Shown here: positions 4,220 through 8,309 of the stretch, piece after piece
Numbering within the stretch: position 1 is the first letter of the stretch
Layout of the letters: every line of letters begins with the position of its first letter
Origin: DATACZ01 sp036258795
Lineage (GTDB): Bacteria > Actinomycetota > CADDZG01 > JAHWKV01
NCBI GenBank assembly: GCA_036258795.1
Contig: DATACZ010000074.1
Span: forward strand, 1-8,309
Length of the DNA stretch: 8,309 bases
Reading direction: 5' to 3'
The notes under the pieces: model-generated
Seen by the model: only the letters and a program-made list of their open reading frames with translations
The model's database searches: none
Told to the model about the DNA's origin: nothing
Program-made: the position numbers and the translations under genes

Positions 4220-6760
4220 ATGAGCAAGAGCGTGGATACCGACCAGGAAACCCAAGCGGACCGGGAATCCGAGGAAGAGGAAGGGGGCACCGCCGAACGG
4301 TTCGGGGGCGGCGGTCACAAGACCATGACGATCGCCTACCTCATGATGCTTGGGCTGGTCGCCCTTAGCCTCTGGGGACTCCTGAATCTCGGCAGCGGGC
4401 TGAAGCCGTCGCCTGGACCAGCTGGCGGCGGAGGCAAGCCCGATCCGCGTTCGCAGATCAGCGCCGAAGAGGTCCTTTGGCATCTGCTTCTTGCCGGGAT
4501 CGTGATACTCATGGCTTCCCGCTTTGTGGGGGGCTTGTTGCGCAAGGTTCACCAGCCCCACGTCATCGGCGAGATCATCGCCGGCATCCTTCTGGGCCCA
4601 TCCCTTCTGGGCGCGATCTGGCCGTCCGCGTTCGAGTTCCTCTTCCCGCCAAAGATCATGTCTTACCTGGATTTGCTGGCCCAGTTCGGTCTGATTTTCT
4701 ACATGTTCCTGGTCGGGCTGGAGCTCGACTTCAACCTAATGAAAGGCCGAGGCCACGCAGCCATCTGGGTCAGCCACGTCAGCATCATCGCTCCTTTTCT
4801 TATGGGTGTTGCCCTGGCTCTCTGGCTCTTCCCCACGCTGGGCGCCGAAGGAAAGTTCACGCCCTTCGCCCTGTTCCTCGGTGCCGCGATGAGCATCACG
4901 GCGTTCCCTGTTCTGGCCCGAATACTGACCGATAGAGGGCTCTACAAGACCAGGATCGGAACGGTGGCCCTAACCGTGGGCGCGGTGGACGACGTTACGG
5001 CCTGGTGCATGCTCGCAGTGGTCATAACCGTAGCTCGAGCCACCGGGATGCTGGGGTCCGTACTTACGATCGGCGTCCTGATGTTGTTCATCGCCTTCAT
5101 GCTCTACGCGGTGCGCCCCGTTATGGCACGCGTCTCTAGGTACTACGAGCGACGTGGACTAAGTGGCACCTTCCTGGCTGCCCTGTTCGTCGGGCTACTC
5201 TTGAGCGCCTTGATCACCGACCGGCTCAAGATTCACGTCATCTTCGGAGCGTTCCTGTTCGGCGCGATCATGCCCCACAACTCAGGGTTCGTCCGCGACC
5301 TCACCGACAAGCTCGAGGACTTCTCGGTCGTCTTCCTGCTTCCGTTCTTCTTCACGTTCAGCGGTATACGCACCGACATATTCAGCATCGGGACATCGCT
5401 CAAGCAGTGGCTGTTTACCTTGGCGATCCTCGCCGTCGCCATCATCGGCAAGTGGGGGGGCTCCAAGCTGGCCGCCCGCATCGCCGGCCTCAGCTGGAAA
5501 GAAGCCGGGGCGCTGGGCGTACTCGTGAACTGTCGTGGCCTGACCGAGCTGATCATCCTGAACATCGGGCTGCAGCTAGGGGTACTGCCCCCTAGCATCT
5601 TCGCCATGCTCGTGATCATGGCAGTCGTGACCACCTTGATGACAGAGCCGGCCCTGACGATCTACTACCCGCGTGAAGTCCAGCGGAGGATGATCAAGGA
5701 AGAGGAGGGCAAAGAAGAGGGGGAAGAGGCGGAAGACGAGCGCTGGAGGCTCGTCGTCGCCGCGGGCAATCCGGAGATCGCCAAGGAGCTCACACACCTG
5801 GCGACTCTGGTGGCCGGGGAGCGGGACGAGGAAGCTGAGGTGACCCTTCTGCGGGTGGCCGACCTCTCGGGCACGGAGGTCAGCCACGCTCCCACGGTTC
5901 AGGACTTCATGCTCCAAGCTGCCGCCAATCGCGTCAGGCCCCTCCAGGAGGCCGTCGAGGAGGCAGGTTTTGATGCCAACCCCGTCGCCATCGCCGGCGG
6001 GGACGTTGGGGAGACCATCTCCCGCGTCGCAAACGAGGTGGATGCCGATCTAGTGCTCATGGGATACCACAAAGCCCTATTCGGCAGCCGGTTGCTCGGA
6101 GGAAAGGTGGGGGAGGTGTTGCGTGCCGCCCGTGCGGACGTAGCCGTCCTCATCAACCCGGACCGCCCCCGCCGCGAGTTCTCCCTTGATGACGGGGCCC
6201 GCATCCTCGTGCCTTACGGGGGCAGGTTCCATGAGGAGGAAGGGTTGGACCTCGCACTTCGTCTGGCGCGGGCCAGCGGCGCGGAGGTCACCCTTCTCGC
6301 TCCCGACGGACAGGCACGGGAGCGTGCGGAAGAGGCCCGTGAAGGCAGCGGGGTGCCCATTGAGTTGGTGCCGGTCGACGGAGACGTCACCCAGGCCCTG
6401 TTCGAGCGGGCTGCCGACTACGACCTGCTGGTACTGGGCGTAGGGGACCGGTGGATGGCTCAGGACAAGCTGCTCGCCACCGTTCGACAAGAGGTCATGG
6501 AAAAAGCGCGTACCCCCTATCTCCTGGTACGCCGCCGGGGTGGTGCGCTGGGGCACCTCCGCCGCTGGTGGGCACAGGCAAGGCGGGCACCTCAAGTGCT
6601 CGCCGAGGTGTACCGGTCCGAGGGTGAGATCGACGACACCGTCGGAAAGGCGGGGGAGGAGACCAGGCAGCGCCTAGGCGGCGAGAACGCAGAGGACGAG
6701 AGCAAGCAAGAGAGCGCCAAGGAGGCCGCCAGCGAAATGGATACAGATCGGAACAAGTAA
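4220..6760 (+). CDS. CPA2-family cation/proton antiporter with two C-terminal Usp-like domains
   Basis: An 846-residue inner-membrane transporter. Residues 84-480 hold about 13 hydrophobic segments of the Na+/H+ exchanger fold. Signatures are HQPHVIGEIIAGILLGPSLLG (111-131), the ion-binding Asp pair in GAVDDVTAW (Asp257, Asp258), and RGLTELIILNIG (439-450), the motif shared by CHX and bacterial relatives. It probably exchanges K+ or Na+ for H+. A charged linker (493-508, KEEEGKEEGEEAEDE) leads to two Usp-like domains. The first (about 508-648) ends with the ATP-loop-like stretch VLMGYHKALFG and GGKVGEVLRAARADVAVLI. The second (about 659-771) lacks the Gly-rich nucleotide loop. The N-terminus is also extended: an acidic tail, an extra hydrophobic segment (about 37-58) and a Gly/Pro linker precede the core. 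The last ~50 residues are charged and look disordered. There is no Kef-type RCK/KTN domain. GGGGAG (4207-4212), seven bases before the ATG, supports the start. Confidence 0.94.
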   Translation: MSKSVDTDQETQADRESEEEEGGTAERFGGGGHKTMTIAYLMMLGLVALSLWGLLNLGSGLKPSPGPAGGGGKPDPRSQISAEEVLWHLLLAGIVILMASRFVGGLLRKVHQPHVIGEIIAGILLGPSLLGAIWPSAFEFLFPPKIMSYLDLLAQFGLIFYMFLVGLELDFNLMKGRGHAAIWVSHVSIIAPFLMGVALALWLFPTLGAEGKFTPFALFLGAAMSITAFPVLARILTDRGLYKTRIGTVALTVGAVDDVTAWCMLAVVITVARATGMLGSVLTIGVLMLFIAFMLYAVRPVMARVSRYYERRGLSGTFLAALFVGLLLSALITDRLKIHVIFGAFLFGAIMPHNSGFVRDLTDKLEDFSVVFLLPFFFTFSGIRTDIFSIGTSLKQWLFTLAILAVAIIGKWGGSKLAARIAGLSWKEAGALGVLVNCRGLTELIILNIGLQLGVLPPSIFAMLVIMAVVTTLMTEPALTIYYPREVQRRMIKEEEGKEEGEEAEDERWRLVVAAGNPEIAKELTHLATLVAGERDEEAEVTLLRVADLSGTEVSHAPTVQDFMLQAAANRVRPLQEAVEEAGFDANPVAIAGGDVGETISRVANEVDADLVLMGYHKALFGSRLLGGKVGEVLRAARADVAVLINPDRPRREFSLDDGARILVPYGGRFHEEEGLDLALRLARASGAEVTLLAPDGQARERAEEAREGSGVPIELVPVDGDVTQALFERAADYDLLVLGVGDRWMAQDKLLATVRQEVMEKARTPYLLVRRRGGALGHLRRWWAQARRAPQVLAEVYRSEGEIDDTVGKAGEETRQRLGGENAEDESKQESAKEAASEMDTDRNK

Positions 6761-6780
6761 CCGGTCGTATCCTGAGAAGA

Positions 6781-6800
6781 GCGGGCACAGATGAGCTCGC
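6781..6800 (+). other. Hairpin between the antiporter and BI-1 genes
   Basis: GCGGGC (6781-6786) can pair with GCTCGC (6795-6800) around an 8-base loop, giving five Watson-Crick pairs and one wobble. It lies 20 bases past the antiporter stop and ends four bases before the AAGGAGG of the next gene. No T-run follows, so it is unlikely to terminate transcription. It could protect or process the mRNA, or influence BI-1 translation. Confidence 0.33.
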
Positions 6801-6804
6801 CTTG

Positions 6805-6811
6805 AAGGAGG
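6805..6811 (+). promoter_or_regulatory. Shine-Dalgarno site that fixes the BI-1 start
   Basis: AAGGAGG lies eight bases before the ATG at 6820. It falls inside a longer frame opening at a TTG (6802), which argues that the TTG is not the start and that translation begins at 6820. Confidence 0.8.
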
Positions 6812-6819
6812 TCTTTTCC

Positions 6820-7518
6820 ATGGCAAGCAGCTATCAGCCCTCATACCGCGCCTCGCCGGTGGAACTGCTGGGCGCCGACGCCCGTGTGCGGTTCATCGCC
6901 CGGACCTACGGGCATCTGTTTGCAGCAATAGCAGCCTTCACCGCCATCGAAGGCTGGCTGTTCCTGACCGGAACGGCCGAGGTGATCGCCAGAGCCATGC
7001 TGGGAACCAGCTGGCTGGTGATCCTCGGCGGCTTCATGATCGTCGCGATGATTGCCAGCTGGGGGGCGGCGCGAGCTACCTCGATCGGCGTGCAGTATCT
7101 AGCTCTGGGCGCCTACGTTGTAGCCGACGCCATCATTTTCGTGCCCCTCCTTTTCATTGCTGAGAGCTACGGGCCCGGCACGATCTCCAGCGCAGCTTTG
7201 ATCACGCTGCTCGGGTTTGGAGGGCTCACCGCCATCGCCGTCGTGACCGGTAAGGACTTTTCGTTTCTGCGAGGGATTCTTCTGTGGGCGGGAGTGGCTG
7301 CGTTGCTGCTCATCGTCGCCTCGGTGATCTTCGGTTTCGAACTGGGCACTATCTTCTCGGTGGCCATGGTGGCCCTAGCCGGCGGAGCAATCCTCTACTC
7401 GACTTCAAGGATCCTGCGTTCCTATCCCGAAGATCGTTACGTGTCGGCAGCCCTCGAGCTGTTCGCCTCCGTGGCGCTCATGTTCTGGTACGTCCTGAGG
7501 CTTACCTCCAGGGAGTAA
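6820..7518 (+). CDS. Bax inhibitor-1 family (YccA/YbhL-type) membrane protein
   Basis: A 232-residue integral membrane protein with about seven hydrophobic helices (roughly 32-50, 65-85, 93-113, 123-142, 150-172, 176-195 and 208-227) and a short polar N-terminus. Family features are RTYGHLFAAIA (28-38) at the first helix, GKDFSFLRGIL (144-154), GGAILYSTSRILRSYP (188-203) and the C-terminal FASVALMFWYVLRL (215-228). BI-1/TMBIM proteins are stress-linked channels; Bacillus YetJ is a pH-gated Ca2+ leak, while YccA of E. coli modulates the FtsH protease. By eye, the two Asp residues that form the YetJ pH switch correspond here to Ser194 and Ser217, so a Ca2+ leak of that type is doubtful; Glu213 is nearby. 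The gene starts 59 bp after the antiporter gene, on the same strand, and probably shares its transcript. It ends 14 bp before the stop of a convergent gene. Confidence 0.9.
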   Translation: MASSYQPSYRASPVELLGADARVRFIARTYGHLFAAIAAFTAIEGWLFLTGTAEVIARAMLGTSWLVILGGFMIVAMIASWGAARATSIGVQYLALGAYVVADAIIFVPLLFIAESYGPGTISSAALITLLGFGGLTAIAVVTGKDFSFLRGILLWAGVAALLLIVASVIFGFELGTIFSVAMVALAGGAILYSTSRILRSYPEDRYVSAALELFASVALMFWYVLRLTSRE

Positions 7519-7532
7519 TCGGGCAGAGTCGA

Positions 7533-8099
7533 CTACAGGTCGAGCCGGTAGGCCAACACCTTCACCTCCGGCGCGAGGGTGGCGTCTAGCTCGGGCATTC
7601 TTAGAAATCCCAGGCCGTCGTACATAGCTCTTGCCGCGGCCATCGAGGGCAACGTGTGCAGCAGTATGGCCGACAGGTGACGGTCGCGAGCCCTCCGGAT
7701 ACATTCGAGGGTAAGGGCTCTGCCCACCCCCCGGCGCCGGGATCCCGGAAGCACCGCAAGAAGCCGCATGGCGGCCCAACTTGGGGGCAAGGTCTCGCCA
7801 CCGTAGGGAGCACCACCACGGTACAGTGCCACGGTCCCCACAACTCTTCCTGCCGCCTCGGCGACCAATACCTCGTTTTCTTCGCGGAGCAGGACGCGGT
7901 TCAAGCTGTCCTCGAAGGCGACGGCGAAGTCCTGCGACAGCTCGGTCATGAAATCTTCATAAGCCGCGAGCACGAGGTCCGCCACGCCGCTGAGCTCCTC
8001 GGGCCGAGCGTCCCGAACCACAATCGCCCCGGCCTCTGGAATTTCCGCCTCCCCAGATGCCGTCATCCGAGATCGTGCGCCGGACGACCTCTTGAACAA
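7533..8099 (-). CDS. GNAT-family N-acetyltransferase
   Basis: A 188-residue cytosolic acetyltransferase from the TTG at 8099. The acetyl-CoA pyrophosphate loop is clear: MRLLAVLPGSRRRGVGRAL (111-129) with R121-x-x-G124-x-G126. It is followed by the helix TLECIRRAR and by LHTLPSMAAARAMYDGLGF (148-166), with Tyr160 in the usual general-acid position. Strand beta-1 begins at AIVVRDARPEE (25-35). The acceptor is unknown; GNATs modify amines of small molecules, antibiotics or proteins. The start is unsettled. TTG at 8099 has GGAG five bases upstream. ATG at 8066 (giving 177 residues) has no ribosome binding site but would suit a promoter with TCTAAT (8117-8112) as -10. Both keep the whole domain. 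It is divergent from a probable gene starting at 8182 and convergent with the BI-1 gene. Confidence 0.92.
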   Translation of the reverse strand: MFKRSSGARSRMTASGEAEIPEAGAIVVRDARPEELSGVADLVLAAYEDFMTELSQDFAVAFEDSLNRVLLREENEVLVAEAAGRVVGTVALYRGGAPYGGETLPPSWAAMRLLAVLPGSRRRGVGRALTLECIRRARDRHLSAILLHTLPSMAAARAMYDGLGFLRMPELDATLAPEVKVLAYRLDL

Positions 8100-8113
8100 T
8101 GCCGCTCCGTCAT

Positions 8114-8132
8114 TAGATCAGAGCGTGATCTA
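8114..8132. promoter_or_regulatory. Perfect 19-bp dyad, candidate operator
   Basis: TAGATCAGAGCGTGATCTA has perfect 7-bp arms (8114-8120 and 8126-8132) around GAGCG. It lies in the divergent gap between the GNAT gene and the right-edge gene. It overlaps a possible GNAT -10 (TCTAAT on the minus strand, 8117-8112). Its size and symmetry suit a dimeric helix-turn-helix repressor. Confidence 0.5.
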
Positions 8133-8169
8133 TGGTGGTCTGGGGTAAGAAGAGGTTCAACCACCTAGA
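8129..8169 (+). other. Stem-loop abutting the right-edge gene's ribosome binding site
   Basis: TCTA-t-GGTGGT (8129-8139) can pair with ACCACCTAGA (8160-8169): ten base pairs with one bulged T at 8133 and a 20-base loop. The stem ends just before ATGGAGG (8171-8177). It shares 8129-8132 with the upstream 19-bp dyad, so in RNA the two cannot form fully together. Confidence 0.4.
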
Positions 8170-8181
8170 GATGGAGGCCGC

Positions 8182-8309
8182 GTGAGACGAGCGACAACCG
8201 ACGGCAACGGCAGAGCCACCCAGACAATGCATGACGATGGCACCCTCCCACACGTATCCCACCTGATCCTAGATCCGGAGGAGACCTCTGCTTGGGAGCA
8301 GGTGAAGCC
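8182..8309 (+). CDS. 5' end of a probable unknown gene, cut by the window edge
   Basis: An open frame of 42 codons runs from GTG at 8182 to the window end without a stop, beginning MRRATTDGNGRATQTMHDDG and continuing through HVSHLILDPEETSAWEQVK. TGGAGG (8172-8177) lies four bases before the GTG, slightly close but usable. ATG at 8227 is an alternative in-frame start without a clear site. The frame has a moderately GC-rich third position. No family is recognisable from this fragment. The minus strand is also open over much of this stretch, so the call is tentative. The upstream dyad and stem-loop would lie in its promoter or leader. Confidence 0.42.
   Translation, partial: MRRATTDGNGRATQTMHDDGTLPHVSHLILDPEETSAWEQVK

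Noticed and set aside
3744..4223. 159-codon frame overlapping the VOC gene in another frame
   Set aside because: It has no family features and its codons run through the VOC motifs in another phase.
6077..6595. 172-codon minus-strand frame inside the antiporter gene
   Set aside because: It is antisense to the Usp-like domains, has low-complexity composition and lacks a start signal.
6802..6819. TTG start giving a six-residue longer BI-1 protein
   Set aside because: The Shine-Dalgarno AAGGAGG lies within this extension and is ideally placed for the ATG at 6820.
8064..8113. Tiny 16-codon minus-strand frame whose stop overlaps the ATG at 8066 (GGATGA)
   Set aside because: It could be a leader peptide coupled to GNAT translation, but it has no ribosome binding site and overlaps the TTG start; too weak to call.
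7656..8168. 170-codon plus-strand frame over the GNAT gene
   Set aside because: It is antisense to a clear acetyl-CoA binding motif; the product has no recognisable domain.
1..8309. CRISPR arrays, insertion sequences, tRNA genes, prophage genes
   Set aside because: Looked for regularly spaced repeats, transposase motifs, terminal inverted repeats and tRNA-like cloverleaf sequences; none seen.

Overview
The window carries seven complete protein genes and two genes cut by its edges. By eye the DNA is GC-rich (roughly 60%), starts include ATG, GTG and probably TTG, and most genes have AGGAGG-type ribosome binding sites. The LuxR regulator with a long TPR-like front half, the Usp-tailed antiporter and the gene style suggest a soil or sediment bacterium of the Actinomycetota (Thermoleophilia or Rubrobacter-like) or a nearby Terrabacterial phylum such as Chloroflexota. 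This placement is an inference with low confidence. I see no phage, transposon, CRISPR, tRNA or rRNA signature. No gene-free stretch exceeds 170 bp.

Left part (1-2681): the first 13 codons of a minus-strand gene with an excellent ribosome binding site lie at the left edge. Next is a minus-strand LuxR-type regulator (207-1835). It is divergent across a 66-bp gap from a dimethylarginine dimethylaminohydrolase-like enzyme (1902-2681), so the regulator may control that enzyme.

Middle (2775-7518): four genes run on the plus strand. They are an NmrA/QOR2-like NAD(P)-binding reductase, a small glyoxalase-fold (VOC) protein, a large CPA2 cation/proton antiporter with two Usp-like cytosolic domains, and a Bax inhibitor-1 family membrane protein. 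Gaps of 59-94 bp contain possible control elements, so this is either a loose operon or a series of separately tuned units. The gene content (reductase, glyoxalase fold, cation antiporter, BI-1) recalls the E. coli Kef system, where electrophile detoxification is tied to K+ efflux and cytosolic acidification. The usual Kef nucleotide-binding gating domain is absent, and Usp domains occupy its place. This is the most interesting hypothesis in the window.

Right part (7519-8309): a minus-strand GNAT acetyltransferase ends only 14 bp from the BI-1 gene. It is divergent from the start of a probable unknown plus-strand gene that runs off the window. The divergent gap holds two overlapping, mutually exclusive inverted repeats that could be an operator and/or an RNA switch.
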